The notes under the pieces are model-generated. The model had not been told where the DNA came from. It did no database searches and saw only the letters and a list, made by a program, of their open reading frames with translations. Of a stretch of DNA of 64,000 nucleotides, positions 16,254 through 25,837 are shown in pieces. The translations under genes were made by a program, and so were the position numbers. Location: assembly GCA_910588565.1 (NCBI GenBank), contig CAJUPF010000002.1, positions 1 through 64,000 on the forward strand, read 5' to 3'. Position 1 is the stretch's first letter. Every line of letters starts with the position of its first letter. Source of the DNA: an uncultured Lachnospiraceae bacterium. Its GTDB lineage: Bacteria; Bacillota; Clostridia; Lachnospirales; Lachnospiraceae.

Positions 16254-17105
16254 CTACACGGTAACATCTACAGAAACCAGTTCCGCACCCCCGACATCCG
16301 CAGCGGGCGCCATTGTACTGATCTCCCCGGCAGCCTCCATGCCGCCTCCGCCGTCTGTACCGCCGGATTCCATTGAAACCTCAAACTCCGCTTCCCGTTG
16401 TATCTGCTGCTCTAACCGCTGCAATTCCGCCATCTGCGCCGCCATTGCACTGATATCCACAACAACGCTGCCATAATCCGCCGACTGGTTCCCCTGATGA
16501 TTCATCTGATCTTTTAAATACTTCATGTCTGCTTCCAGAATCTTGCCGTTTTCCCTGGTACGGTTCAGCTTTTTCTTTAAGCGCAGTTCCTGCTGTTTCC
16601 TCTTTTCCGTCAGAATCCGCTGATTTTCCTCGACCGCAACTTTTGTTTTTAAATGCTGCTCCTTCTGATGAACCCGGCGTTTTACCTCCGCCTTCTTCTG
16701 ACGCTTTTTCGCATTGCTTTCTGTGCTGTTTTTGCTCTTTTCCTGTTCTTCCTGTCTGAGATTATTCATCTTCATCCGGGAACAGTCAATCATCCGTCTT
16801 GCATGAATAATTGCCGAACGCATCTCAGAGTCATTATACTGTCCGGTAGCCTTAGCTCTCTGCAATGCGCTCAGCTTACTCCTCGACCGTGCCAAAACAA
16901 GGCCTGCCGACGTAGACTTGTTCGCACGCATCAGCTGAGATGAAATCTCCCTTGGATTGTAATTCAGTTTTTTCTTTGTCTTTTTCTTTGTACTGCTCTG
17001 GTTCTTTTTGATAGTCTCAGCCACCGAATTCTTTTTCACCGTCGCCGTACCCATGGCAACGCCTGCCATACCCCCACTAGTTCCGCCGTTTAACATCATA
17101 CCCAT
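16254..17105 (-). CDS. Hypothetical basic coiled-coil protein
   Basis: 283 residues. A Gly/Met-rich start (MGMMLNGGTSGG), a very basic segment (KKKTKKKLNYNPREISSQL, about residues 40-60), then a long charged coiled coil (about 110-200) rich in Lys, Glu, Gln and Arg, and an acidic Gly/Ala-rich tail ending LVSVDVTV. No signal peptide or membrane segment. The start at 17105 (ATG GGT) is chosen because GGGAGGA lies 7 nt upstream; ATGs at 17147, 17111 and 17099 are alternatives. I do not recognise a named family. The basic coiled coil could bind nucleic acid or act as a scaffold, but nothing in the neighbourhood supports a specific role. The 17106-17280 gap shows no clear feature. Confidence 0.65.
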   Translation of the reverse strand: MGMMLNGGTSGGMAGVAMGTATVKKNSVAETIKKNQSSTKKKTKKKLNYNPREISSQLMRANKSTSAGLVLARSRSKLSALQRAKATGQYNDSEMRSAIIHARRMIDCSRMKMNNLRQEEQEKSKNSTESNAKKRQKKAEVKRRVHQKEQHLKTKVAVEENQRILTEKRKQQELRLKKKLNRTRENGKILEADMKYLKDQMNHQGNQSADYGSVVVDISAMAAQMAELQRLEQQIQREAEFEVSMESGGTDGGGGMEAAGEISTMAPAADVGGAELVSVDVTV

Positions 17106-17280
17106 ACTCATTCCTCCCTGAAATCTTTCCTGAATCCGTTCATCCACACATCTCTGTGTTTTCTTATTTATTTAAATCGGCAGACTAGTCAGAAATTATA
17201 ACCATAATATAGAAAAAACAACACTTCCTTACACCCTCACATCCACAACTACGTCCTTTTACAACCGAATCTGCTCCCCC

Positions 17281-17925
17281 CTACCCGCAAATCTCCCAAA
17301 TATCCTCCACACTCTCCGCAATATACGTCGCCCCCGCGGCCTCTAACTCCCCACGGCTTCCATATCCAAACAAAACCCCAATCGAGTCCATCCCAAACTC
17401 CCTGGCTCCAAAAATATCATACTCCCGGTCGCCAACCATCACCGCTTTCGTACCATCCTCTATTCCCCCTTCGCGCAGCGCATACGCAATCACTTCCGCT
17501 TTTTTCGTTCTTGTCCCATCCAGATTCGCTCCCGCAATATACGTAAAATAATCCGCAATCCCTAGCTTCTCCAATATTCTCCTGGCAAACACTTCCGGCT
17601 TTGAAGTCGCTACAAGCAGCGTTTTCCCAGCCTCTGACAACTGCTTTAATACGGCTTCCATCCCATTATAAATCGTATTTTCAAACAGCCCCTTATCCCG
17701 GTAATACTCCCTGTAAACTTCCACCGCCTCAAATGCCTGTTCCTCCGAAAAACCATAAAACCGCATAAAAGATTCATGCAGCGGGGGGCCGACAAATCGC
17801 TCCAATTCGGTTCTGTCCAAAACTGTTATCCCATATTGTTCCAAAGCATACGCCGCCGCATTGGTAACACCCAGGCCGGTATCTGTCAATGTCCCATCCA
17901 AATCAAACAAAATCACATCATACAT
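17281..17925 (-). CDS. HAD-superfamily hydrolase, phosphoglycolate-phosphatase-like
   Basis: 214 residues, standard for the Gph/PgmB branch. Catalytic motif I FDLDGTLTDT holds the nucleophile and acid/base aspartates. Motif II is VATSKPE and motif IV is MVGDREYD. An alpha-helical cap (about residues 20-90) marks subfamily I. It should dephosphorylate a small phosphorylated metabolite; the substrate cannot be read from sequence. The ATG at 17925 lies 6 nt after GGAGGA; an earlier ATG two codons upstream touches the ribosome site. It follows jetC on the same strand 80 bp downstream, separated by a dispersed repeat, and is probably unrelated to the defence operon. Confidence 0.82.
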   Translation of the reverse strand: MYDVILFDLDGTLTDTGLGVTNAAAYALEQYGITVLDRTELERFVGPPLHESFMRFYGFSEEQAFEAVEVYREYYRDKGLFENTIYNGMEAVLKQLSEAGKTLLVATSKPEVFARRILEKLGIADYFTYIAGANLDGTRTKKAEVIAYALREGGIEDGTKAVMVGDREYDIFGAREFGMDSIGVLFGYGSRGELEAAGATYIAESVEDIWEICG

Positions 17926-17965
17926 TTTCATTCCTCCATATTCTTCCTGTTCCAGTCATCCCGCG

Positions 17966-18000
17966 TAACAGTTCAGATACCTTCACCATTACAAGCATCC
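17966..18000. repeat. Dispersed intergenic repeat (TAACAGTTCAGATACC type), copy 2
   Basis: TAACAGTTCAGATACCTTC... ending AAGCATCC. Same ends and same position relative to a minus-strand stop codon as the copy at 1437-1472. Confidence 0.55.
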
Positions 18001-18005
18001 CGCCG

Positions 18006-21000
18006 CTAAAAAATCAGTTCCTGCTGTTCTGTTACTTCAATTTGGGAAACAGCCAGCTCCTCTTCTTTTGTACCGCGCATACGTTCTGCCTTTACATACT
18101 GCAGATCATTCCGCAGATTCGCAGCCGCCAATGTCAGCACATAAATATTGTCAAATCGGTTATAAATCGCCTCTCCGCCAAGCCCCGACAGGCAGATCAG
18201 CTGTGTATTTGTCTTTCCCGCCATATCCACCAGAGGTTTTAAAAGATGGGACGCATTGGTCTGGGCAAATGGATTGTCCATCAGCAGAACCTTCCCTTCA
18301 TTCCGATCCGCAAACAGATCCGTCTCATCCCGGCGCATATAATGTAATAAGGAAGATAAAATAACAAACGCAGATAAAAATCCCTCGCCTCCGGAGTTTT
18401 TCGCCACATCCGCCCAGGTAATCGGATATTCTCGCTGGGCTTCAATTTTATACAGGCGTATCTGCACGCTTCCAATTCCTACCACCGCGTCATACAACCG
18501 TTTTGTCGTCAGCCTTGTGCCAAGGTACTCCTGCACATTTTTATTTTCCTCCAACAGCGCAATCCCTTTCTCCGTAATATCCTCCACAAAATCCGTCAGC
18601 CGCAGTTCATACAGGCTTTCGTTTTCCGCCCAGTCAGGCAGTTCGATTTTTAACATCTTAATCGGGCGTTCCCGCACGGTAATCGTAGAATTGCTGTCTA
18701 TTTTACCCAGATGTTCGTGTACCTCCCGCAGATAATCTCCCAGCAGTTCCACAATTTTTGCACATTCTTTTTCCACCAGGGAAATATCCACCATCAGCTT
18801 TTCCATCAGGCTGTGGTATGACGCAAGGGTCGTTTCCAGCTGCTTTTGCACCTGCTTTGCATTCCCGGAAAGCTGCAGCATGGCTTCTAAAGGTTTCTGG
18901 TAAAATTCCTCCTGAAACTGCTCCTTTCGGATCATCTGGTTTAACACACGTTCCAATTCCATCCGGGCATTGCGCTGCCGCTCCATTCCATGATTGTAAT
19001 CCCGGATCAAAATGCCTTTCTGTTTCGTCAGTTCCGCAGTGGACAATGTATCAAATGCAAATTCCCATTCTATGGGCTCCGTACATTCCAATTCCTCATA
19101 TTCCGCCAGCGCTGCAAGGTTGCTTTCATATCCTAAAATCCGCTTTAAAATCCGCTGTTCTTCCTGTTCCGCCAGCCGTTTCTCATATTCCAGCTTCTTA
19201 ATCGCACCGGAAAAATCAATCGTTAAAATCTCCTCTTTTGCAATTGGTTCATCCTGCTGGCACCGCTCCTTTAAGTCTGCAAACGCCGCTTCTTTCTCCT
19301 GTTTTAACAGAGCATACTGAATTTCTTCCGCATGGAGCTGCGCCTTCTTGCCAGCCAGCTTCGCATCCCAGGCCTCAAGCAGGCTCTCCTGATGCGCCTC
19401 TTCTTTTCTGTTATAGGAAACCATATTCCATTCCGGCTCCGTAAGCTTGTATTTCTGCTCCAGACGATGCAGTTCTTCCACTGCTTTTCCATACCGCCGT
19501 TCCGCCAGTTCCAAACGCCGTTCCAGTTCCTTCTGCTCTGCGCCAATGCCGGCTGTAATTGCCTCATAGCGGTTTTCTGCAGCTTCTGCTTCGTCTGCAG
19601 TCAATTCTTTCTCCCCTGCAGCATACTGACGATATCGCGCCTGCTTTCCGCTGCATTCTTCCAGCGCCCGTTCTAACTGATAAAGCGCATTTTTTTCCGA
19701 AACCAGCTTCTGCTCCAGCTTGCTGATTTTCTCTGTTTTCAGCCGCTGCTGATTTGCAGCGCGTTCCTTTTCCTTTCTGTTTTTCTCCAAAAGCCTCCTG
19801 TATTCCAGATATTCCCCGTAGCTCTTTTGCAGCCTGTCAAAATCCAGAATCCGCCGTCTGTACTGCAAAATGGCCTGTTCCGCCTCTGCAGACTTCCGCT
19901 CGCTTTGCTTCTGCTGCGTTTCCAGACGCTCCAGTTCTTCTCCGTTTCGCATCATCTCCCGCTCTTGTTCCAGCAGATGGCGTCTAAGCGCTTCGATTTC
20001 TTCTTTTATTTCTTGATACGCCTCTTTTGTAACCTTCTGGCTTTTGATTTTTTCCTGCATTCCAATATAAGTTGCGTACTCTTCTTTTTTCTGATCAATG
20101 GATTTTTGCAGTTTCTGTATCTGCTTTTCTTTTTCCAGAAGCATCTGCTGCAGCTTTTCCTCCTCCAGCAGGTTGTCATTAAACCAGAGGTAAAAATTCA
20201 GACGATCCAGTCTGCATACCGGTCCGCCCGGCCGTTCCACGTCCTGTTCTAATTCTTCCCGAATCAAAATCGGAACCGGAACCGAAGTATAAACCTGCTC
20301 CGGAAGCGCAGAAAGCCGTTTTAACTCCTGCCTGGACAAAATCAAAGAATACGGAAGAAACGGATGGGACGCCAAAGCTCTGTTTTTTTGCAGCCATTCC
20401 ATACCATATACATAATGAATACCTGCTTCTTCCAGCAGATTTCTGAATTGTTCCGAAAGCTCCAGAACCTTTCCCTGTGCCATACGGGCATATTCCTGCT
20501 CCAGGGCAGACAGTTCCTGTTCCATTCTCCGCCGAACCCTGTCCGTATCGAGCAATTTTCGTTCTGCTGCCGCCAGTATTTTCTCTGTGCTAATGTCAAA
20601 TGGCGTACATGTTCCGGAGGAGGTATCCTCTTCCAGATCGAAATACTGTAAAATCACACCCCTCTCCGTCAGCTCCCGCTCATACTCCGCCAGCTGCCCT
20701 TCCCGCTCTTTTTTCTGTGATTCCAGCCGGATTTTTGCTGCATTCTGATCTTCAATTTCACGCTGCAGGCTGCGAATCTGCCCTTTACAGGCTTCTGTCT
20801 GCTGCTTCGCCTTCGTCTTTTCGGTCTCTGTCTCCTTTAACTGTTTTTCGTATTCCGCCTGGCAAATCTGCAGAGCGCCCGCTTCATACTCGCCAAGGAT
20901 ATTCCGATGCCAGTTCTCCTGATATTCTAAGTTAAACTGTTCCTCCGCCCGATCATAAGCCCGGATTCCGGCTCCAAGGGCGCCCGCCTGCTCAGACAGC

Positions 21001-22457
21001 TTTCCTTCTGCCATCCTAAGTTCTATTTGAAGCGTTTTCTCCTGCTCTTTCTCTTGTTCCATTGCCAGAATCTCATCACTGCACCGGATTCGTTCTGCTT
21101 CCTGTCTGGTATAGAGGCGTTCATAATACTGCTTTAACTGTGCCCCCAGACGCTTTCTCTCCGGATCGAGATTTTCTTCTTTCTCCAGGAGAAGCAGCAG
21201 ATGTTCTTGTTCCTTGTCCCGTTCCTTCCGGTATTCCGCAGCCTCCTCCTGCTGCTTTGCACACAACAACATATGCAGCCTGCGGGAAATTCCTTCCCAT
21301 TCTCTCTGCAGCTGCTCCTGTTCCATCTGATACATCCCCAGGCTTTTTAGGCTGAAACTCTCTTTTTCCATAATTTTATGGATTTCTCTGGAACATTTCT
21401 CATACTCCAGACGAAACAGCTGCTGTATCCACGCTTCGATCTGCTCTTTTGCCGCTTCTGCCTTCTGTTCTTCCTGCTCCTTCTTAAGATGCAGCCTTCG
21501 GATAAAATCTGCAATCCGCCCTTCCTGCTTCTTTCGCAAGTCAGAGTTCTGCTGATACAACGCAATGCTGCCCTTTACTTGTTCCCCATCCTGCTCAAAC
21601 GCACGGATCGCATCTCTTCTCCTGATTTTGGACTGGTTATCCTTATACTGTCCAATATATTTTTCCAGAATCACCTGAAATTCCTTTATCCGGCCATTTC
21701 CATAAGATATATGCGCCCCGTCGGATATGTCATTCCCGCTATAAGAAGGACTCCTGCCCAGTTTATTCTCCACTGCATCCAAAAACCATTTTTCCACCAG
21801 TCCTTTTTCATCCCGGCAGTCCGCGAATAAATTTGACAGCCCGGATTCCTCCTGGTTGATCCGCCTGATAATCGTCTCCCATTCTTTATAATGAATCTGG
21901 TATTCCGCCAGTTTATCAAAATACTGTCTTGCCTGCGCCGCATTCTGCATATCATAATAAAAAAACGGAACGCTCCGCTCCTGTTTATAGCTCTCAAATA
22001 ACTGCCTGCAGGCGTGAAACCCTTTTAAGACAACATCTTTTTTCGTCTTTTCCACGACTGGCAGGTGAAAAATATCCTGCGCACAGGTTTTTTTATATTC
22101 TGTAATAAACTGAATCACTTCCAGTTCATCCTGCCGTTCTTCTGAAATCTCCTGGCTTCTGCGCACCATCATCCCCACCAGGACATATCCCGCCCCCTGA
22201 TCCAATTTCCATTCGACCAGTATAAATGTCGGCTTATTCGTCGTAAAATAACTGGCAAACGGGCGGTTCTTCGCATTCTGATACCGCTTATGTACAAACG
22301 GCGCCGTTATCATCTGTACCAATACGGACTTTCCGCCTCCGTTCCGCAAAGAAAACAGCGTATGTTCCCCGTTCAGACAAAATATCTCATCACTGATACG
22401 GATTGCATTGTTATTGTAATTTAAATTGATCAGACGTACTGTATTGATTTTACTCAT
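18006..22457 (-). CDS. jetC: Wadjet defence protein JetC (SMC/MukB-like ATPase)
   Basis: 1483 residues, the motor of the Wadjet complex, which loop-extrudes and cleaves circular plasmids (published for the family). The N-terminal ATPase half has Walker A RNGGGKS at residues 38-44. The centre (about 270-1240) is a long Glu/Gln/Lys/Arg-rich coiled coil with a hinge-like globular part near 600-740. The C-terminal half has the ABC signature NSGGEGF (about 1352) and Walker B VLLMDNPF (about 1390). It ends EQQELIF. The start overlaps the jetB stop by 8 nt, after GGAGGGCAGGA, so translation is coupled. Last gene of the operon jetD-jetA-jetB-jetC. All key motifs are intact, so the system looks functional. 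Confidence 0.92.
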   Translation of the reverse strand: MSKINTVRLINLNYNNNAIRISDEIFCLNGEHTLFSLRNGGGKSVLVQMITAPFVHKRYQNAKNRPFASYFTTNKPTFILVEWKLDQGAGYVLVGMMVRRSQEISEERQDELEVIQFITEYKKTCAQDIFHLPVVEKTKKDVVLKGFHACRQLFESYKQERSVPFFYYDMQNAAQARQYFDKLAEYQIHYKEWETIIRRINQEESGLSNLFADCRDEKGLVEKWFLDAVENKLGRSPSYSGNDISDGAHISYGNGRIKEFQVILEKYIGQYKDNQSKIRRRDAIRAFEQDGEQVKGSIALYQQNSDLRKKQEGRIADFIRRLHLKKEQEEQKAEAAKEQIEAWIQQLFRLEYEKCSREIHKIMEKESFSLKSLGMYQMEQEQLQREWEGISRRLHMLLCAKQQEEAAEYRKERDKEQEHLLLLLEKEENLDPERKRLGAQLKQYYERLYTRQEAERIRCSDEILAMEQEKEQEKTLQIELRMAEGKLSEQAGALGAGIRAYDRAEEQFNLEYQENWHRNILGEYEAGALQICQAEYEKQLKETETEKTKAKQQTEACKGQIRSLQREIEDQNAAKIRLESQKKEREGQLAEYERELTERGVILQYFDLEEDTSSGTCTPFDISTEKILAAAERKLLDTDRVRRRMEQELSALEQEYARMAQGKVLELSEQFRNLLEEAGIHYVYGMEWLQKNRALASHPFLPYSLILSRQELKRLSALPEQVYTSVPVPILIREELEQDVERPGGPVCRLDRLNFYLWFNDNLLEEEKLQQMLLEKEKQIQKLQKSIDQKKEEYATYIGMQEKIKSQKVTKEAYQEIKEEIEALRRHLLEQEREMMRNGEELERLETQQKQSERKSAEAEQAILQYRRRILDFDRLQKSYGEYLEYRRLLEKNRKEKERAANQQRLKTEKISKLEQKLVSEKNALYQLERALEECSGKQARYRQYAAGEKELTADEAEAAENRYEAITAGIGAEQKELERRLELAERRYGKAVEELHRLEQKYKLTEPEWNMVSYNRKEEAHQESLLEAWDAKLAGKKAQLHAEEIQYALLKQEKEAAFADLKERCQQDEPIAKEEILTIDFSGAIKKLEYEKRLAEQEEQRILKRILGYESNLAALAEYEELECTEPIEWEFAFDTLSTAELTKQKGILIRDYNHGMERQRNARMELERVLNQMIRKEQFQEEFYQKPLEAMLQLSGNAKQVQKQLETTLASYHSLMEKLMVDISLVEKECAKIVELLGDYLREVHEHLGKIDSNSTITVRERPIKMLKIELPDWAENESLYELRLTDFVEDITEKGIALLEENKNVQEYLGTRLTTKRLYDAVVGIGSVQIRLYKIEAQREYPITWADVAKNSGGEGFLSAFVILSSLLHYMRRDETDLFADRNEGKVLLMDNPFAQTNASHLLKPLVDMAGKTNTQLICLSGLGGEAIYNRFDNIYVLTLAAANLRNDLQYVKAERMRGTKEEELAVSQIEVTEQQELIF

Positions 22458-23163
22458 TCCTGCCCTCCAACACCCGTTTTACCCGCTGGAAATGATTCTG
22501 GTTCAGCAGATTCCAGTCCATAAAATTGTCCAGTTTCTTTGTTGTCTTTATCATCTCATCCGCTGCCACAAATTCAATCAGCCCCTGCTTTTGGAGGAAA
22601 TTCAGAATCTGATACAAAAACCCCTCTTTTGTCGTCTTTTTCCGGGCGCCTTTCTCATCGGATCGAAGCGCTTCATAGGCTTCCGCCATATTGGAAAACG
22701 CAATGCCTGCCCGCTCCTCTTCTTCCTCCCCCATGCGTTCCGTCCCTTCTTTCAGCCGGGCGGAAATACAGTTTTGAAGCTCCCCAAGGCGCATATAGTC
22801 CCTGGTCTTGCTAGTCGCGCCCTGTCCGTCATAAAATTCCACCAGCAAGGTCAGAATCACAAACTGCGACAGATAATAATCCTTATCCGTACCGTCCGAT
22901 TTGCACAGAATCTGCTTTAGCTGCGCTTTGGAAAACCCCAGAAATGTATTATCTTCTTTTGGAATCAGATAAATCACATTTCCATACCGTTCAATCTCAC
23001 ACTGTGCAATCTCCCCCTGGGATTTCACCAGATTCTGAATCCTGTCGCTTTCCGAATAAGCACGGTAGAGCTGCTCCGCCGCTTCTTCACTCAGTTCATG
23101 ATGTTCCAGCAGATAGTAAAAAATCTCCTGCCCAATCCGAATATCTTCCAGTTCATATGCCAT
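22450..23163 (-). CDS. jetB: Wadjet defence protein JetB (KITE/MukE-like, DUF6063-type)
   Basis: 237 residues. Small winged-helix subunit that bridges the kleisin JetA and the SMC arms in the Wadjet complex (family knowledge). The N-terminus (ELEDIRIGQEIFYYLLEHHE) and the middle (FLGFSKAQLK, QFVILTLLVEFYD) are typical helical/winged-helix stretches. No catalytic motif is expected. A good ribosome site (AGGAGG, 8 nt) precedes the ATG at 23163, 3 nt after the jetA stop. It overlaps jetC by 8 nt. The call rests largely on position between jetA and jetC plus the DUF6063-like pattern. Confidence 0.88.
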   Translation of the reverse strand: MAYELEDIRIGQEIFYYLLEHHELSEEAAEQLYRAYSESDRIQNLVKSQGEIAQCEIERYGNVIYLIPKEDNTFLGFSKAQLKQILCKSDGTDKDYYLSQFVILTLLVEFYDGQGATSKTRDYMRLGELQNCISARLKEGTERMGEEEEERAGIAFSNMAEAYEALRSDEKGARKKTTKEGFLYQILNFLQKQGLIEFVAADEMIKTTKKLDNFMDWNLLNQNHFQRVKRVLEGRNE

Positions 23164-23166
23164 CTG

Positions 23167-24786
23167 TTATGCCTCCTGCCACACGCGAATCCATACATTT
23201 GAACAGCGGATACACCGTTCTATCCCATCCTCATCCGCCGCATGTTCAAATGTAATTACGCTTCCATCCTGTACCCGTCCTACTGCAATCTTTTGTATCT
23301 GCGGCTCCATCTGTTCCGACAGGAGCAGCAGCATTTCATGCAGCCTGAATCCGCCGGAGCGCTCACTGATATATTCCCGCCGTTCCTTTTGCAGCTGCCG
23401 GATATCAATCTCCTTACTCTGAATCAGCTCCACCATAATCTCCTTAAAAATCTGGACATTGGGAATCAGTTCTAAATAACCGGCATTTGATTCTTCCAGT
23501 TTTTGCTTTAATTCCTCCAGAGAAATCTCTCCTTTCTCTGACGCGGCTGCCGCTTTCAGCAGAAGCTGCAGGCTCCTTTCGTATTTTGCCAGCTTTTCCT
23601 TCTGCCGCCGTTCCTCTTCCTCCATCCAGCACGCATCGCCAAATTCCAGCAATTCTTCTGTGTCCTCCGCCCTCTTCCGGCGGATTGGCCGCTGCAGCTG
23701 GGTGGATTTTTTCAGGTTATAGAGTTTGTCCGGCACATTTCCAAACAACGGGCGCAAAAAGATCTCCAGACGGGAAAGCCCGTCCGGGTTGTCCAGTATG
23801 TTCTCATACAGTTCATTCCGTATGGAAAATCTGCGGATATAAGACATCTGGGAAAGCAGCTCTAATTCATTGGTATACAGGGATTTTAAATCAAAATGGC
23901 TGCTTAGGATCTTCTGATGTTCTTCGATCGTCCGGTTTAGATACTGTTCAATAATTCCCAGATTCTTAAGCCGTTCCTCCTCCTTTTCATCCAGCCTGCG
24001 GATGTTCAGATCCAGTTCCTCTAACTCCTGCTTCCGGCTTGCTACAAGCTCTCTGTAATTCTGGAATTTCTGCTTGGTATCGCTGATTGTCTCTAAATTT
24101 TCACCCAGAATCGATTCATAATCCGCCACGGAATAATTCAGGGCATTCCTTCGGATTCTTCCCATCGCCTCGTTTATTTTCTGAATCTGGATACGCAGCA
24201 GATTGAATACATTTTTAATTTCATCCACTGCTTTGTCATAGCTCTGTTTTTCCAGATGCATTTTGAAAATCATTTCATGAATCGTCAGCTTCATATTATT
24301 CTCAATTTCCAGCGTAGACAACAGCAGATTGTAGCCGTCTTCCGTCAGATAATATGACGTTCTGCGAAGCTCAGAGTCCACATAGACAATCCGGTTGGCC
24401 ACATAGCTGACATTCATCTTCTGATATTCCCTTTTTTCAAAATCAAACCCGTCAAAATACATCACCTTTCCTTCATTGGAAAGGACGACATTGATTACAA
24501 AATCCCCCAGGGTTTTACAATCCCCGTAATTCATCTGTTTTTCAAAATAGCGCATATTCAGATGATCCAAATATGCGCCGATATCGTCAATGGTACAGGC
24601 TTCTTCCTTTAAAGACTGTTCCATAATATAAAGCAGAATCGCAAAAATCACATTCATCTGCTCGTCTAAACGCAAAAAGCCGTACTGTTTCCAGATTGTT
24701 TTCTGGCTGCTGTTTGAAAATAGCAGCATATAGCAGCCGACATGCTTCATTCGTTTTGGGAATTGTTTCAGGAATTCATACTGCAT
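23167..24786 (-). CDS. jetA: Wadjet defence protein JetA (kleisin-like, DUF5716-type)
   Basis: 539 residues, typical of JetA. Kleisin-like subunit that closes the SMC ring. Globular N-terminus (QYEFLKQFPKRMKHVGCYM), a helical core with coiled-coil stretches (about residues 180-310 and 385-450), and a C-terminal winged-helix-like part ending in VWIRVWQEA. The start overlaps the jetD end by 11 nt (GGAGAATTAG before ATG at 24786). Second gene of the operon. Nothing is truncated. Confidence 0.9.
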   Translation of the reverse strand: MQYEFLKQFPKRMKHVGCYMLLFSNSSQKTIWKQYGFLRLDEQMNVIFAILLYIMEQSLKEEACTIDDIGAYLDHLNMRYFEKQMNYGDCKTLGDFVINVVLSNEGKVMYFDGFDFEKREYQKMNVSYVANRIVYVDSELRRTSYYLTEDGYNLLLSTLEIENNMKLTIHEMIFKMHLEKQSYDKAVDEIKNVFNLLRIQIQKINEAMGRIRRNALNYSVADYESILGENLETISDTKQKFQNYRELVASRKQELEELDLNIRRLDEKEEERLKNLGIIEQYLNRTIEEHQKILSSHFDLKSLYTNELELLSQMSYIRRFSIRNELYENILDNPDGLSRLEIFLRPLFGNVPDKLYNLKKSTQLQRPIRRKRAEDTEELLEFGDACWMEEEERRQKEKLAKYERSLQLLLKAAAASEKGEISLEELKQKLEESNAGYLELIPNVQIFKEIMVELIQSKEIDIRQLQKERREYISERSGGFRLHEMLLLLSEQMEPQIQKIAVGRVQDGSVITFEHAADEDGIERCIRCSNVWIRVWQEA

Positions 24787-25786
24787 CTAATTCTCCTTTG
24801 TCAAAGTCTGTAATACTGACAATTTCCTGCGGTATATAGGTTCCGGCTAAAAGAATCCGGTTCATTTTATCCTGCATTTCTCTGGAAAAATACGAAAAAA
24901 ACACCCCGGACAGATTCTGATTCTGATTGACGCTCGACTCCGGCAGCTCATCCATCCCAAAAGCCTCTGCTTTTTGCATCATTGTTTCATATGCGCCAGT
25001 AAAAGGTTCTAATTTGTGATCCGCATAAAAAAGGCGCTCCAGACGCTCATAAATGCCGATGCCTTCATAATCCAGATCTCCGAAATACAAAATTCTGTTC
25101 CGGGAGTCATTGATATGGGGTTCCACACAGAACCGAAAGTCTTCAAACGATCGCAGAATGCCTTTTCCAGCCCCATATATCACCGTTCCTATCGTCTCCC
25201 CAAAGATTTGCTCCCGTCCGTTCAGCAGAAAACGGCGCATACTGTAAAATGTGTCTTTATTTTCTAAAATCAGGATGGTCTGGGGAACGGATTTGTTGGC
25301 CGAATAATATGCCAGAGGTTCTGTTGTAGAATAAACAAAGAGCTGTTCGGGCAGGATACCGCAATGGGATAAAATCTTCCTGCCCTGCTCTTTTTGTAAA
25401 AATTTCTCCCTGCCCCAGATTTGAAAGCTGCGCTCATTGAGAGAAACGGGGCGGGGGTTTTGGGTGTTCTGATTTAGAAAGTAACGGTTGAGTAATCGCA
25501 CCCACTTCTTTTCTCTCCGGTAAATATCCGGATGGCTCAGATAGTAATCGATCCGTATCGTGGGAACCAGATCAAACTGCAGCTCTCTGATCTCGTCCGT
25601 ATAATCCGGCGTATCTTCTGTCAGCCAGTAGCTTTGGTGCAGGGCAGGGGATTTGCCGTTTAACGGGGAAGCTTTCACCGGTTTGATTTTCTGCTGCTCG
25701 ATTAACTTGCATACGTATTGATATTGTTCCGGATAAAGCTCTGCCTTGCTTTCTCTGATTAACTGTTCCAGCGGGATTCGTTTCAT
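24776..25786 (-). CDS. jetD: Wadjet defence nuclease JetD (DUF3322/DUF2220, Toprim)
   Basis: 336 residues. Nuclease subunit that cuts the plasmid caught by the JetABC motor (published for the family). The N-terminal arm region (about 1-160) is DUF3322-like. The C-terminal part is a Toprim fold: the glutamate motif ILILENKDTF (about residue 195) and the aspartate motif YFGDLDYEGI (about 250) carry the expected metal ligands, so it appears active. ATG at 25786 has AAGGAG 10 nt upstream; a start 9 codons earlier has no ribosome site. It is first in the operon, 51 nt after mrp. The order D-A-B-C suggests a type II-like arrangement; I am unsure of the formal type. Confidence 0.9.
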   Translation of the reverse strand: MKRIPLEQLIRESKAELYPEQYQYVCKLIEQQKIKPVKASPLNGKSPALHQSYWLTEDTPDYTDEIRELQFDLVPTIRIDYYLSHPDIYRREKKWVRLLNRYFLNQNTQNPRPVSLNERSFQIWGREKFLQKEQGRKILSHCGILPEQLFVYSTTEPLAYYSANKSVPQTILILENKDTFYSMRRFLLNGREQIFGETIGTVIYGAGKGILRSFEDFRFCVEPHINDSRNRILYFGDLDYEGIGIYERLERLFYADHKLEPFTGAYETMMQKAEAFGMDELPESSVNQNQNLSGVFFSYFSREMQDKMNRILLAGTYIPQEIVSITDFDKGELDAV

Positions 25787-25837
25787 TGCTGCCCTGCTCC
25801 TTGTCGTTTTCATGGGTTTTATCGTATGGTTTCTCAG

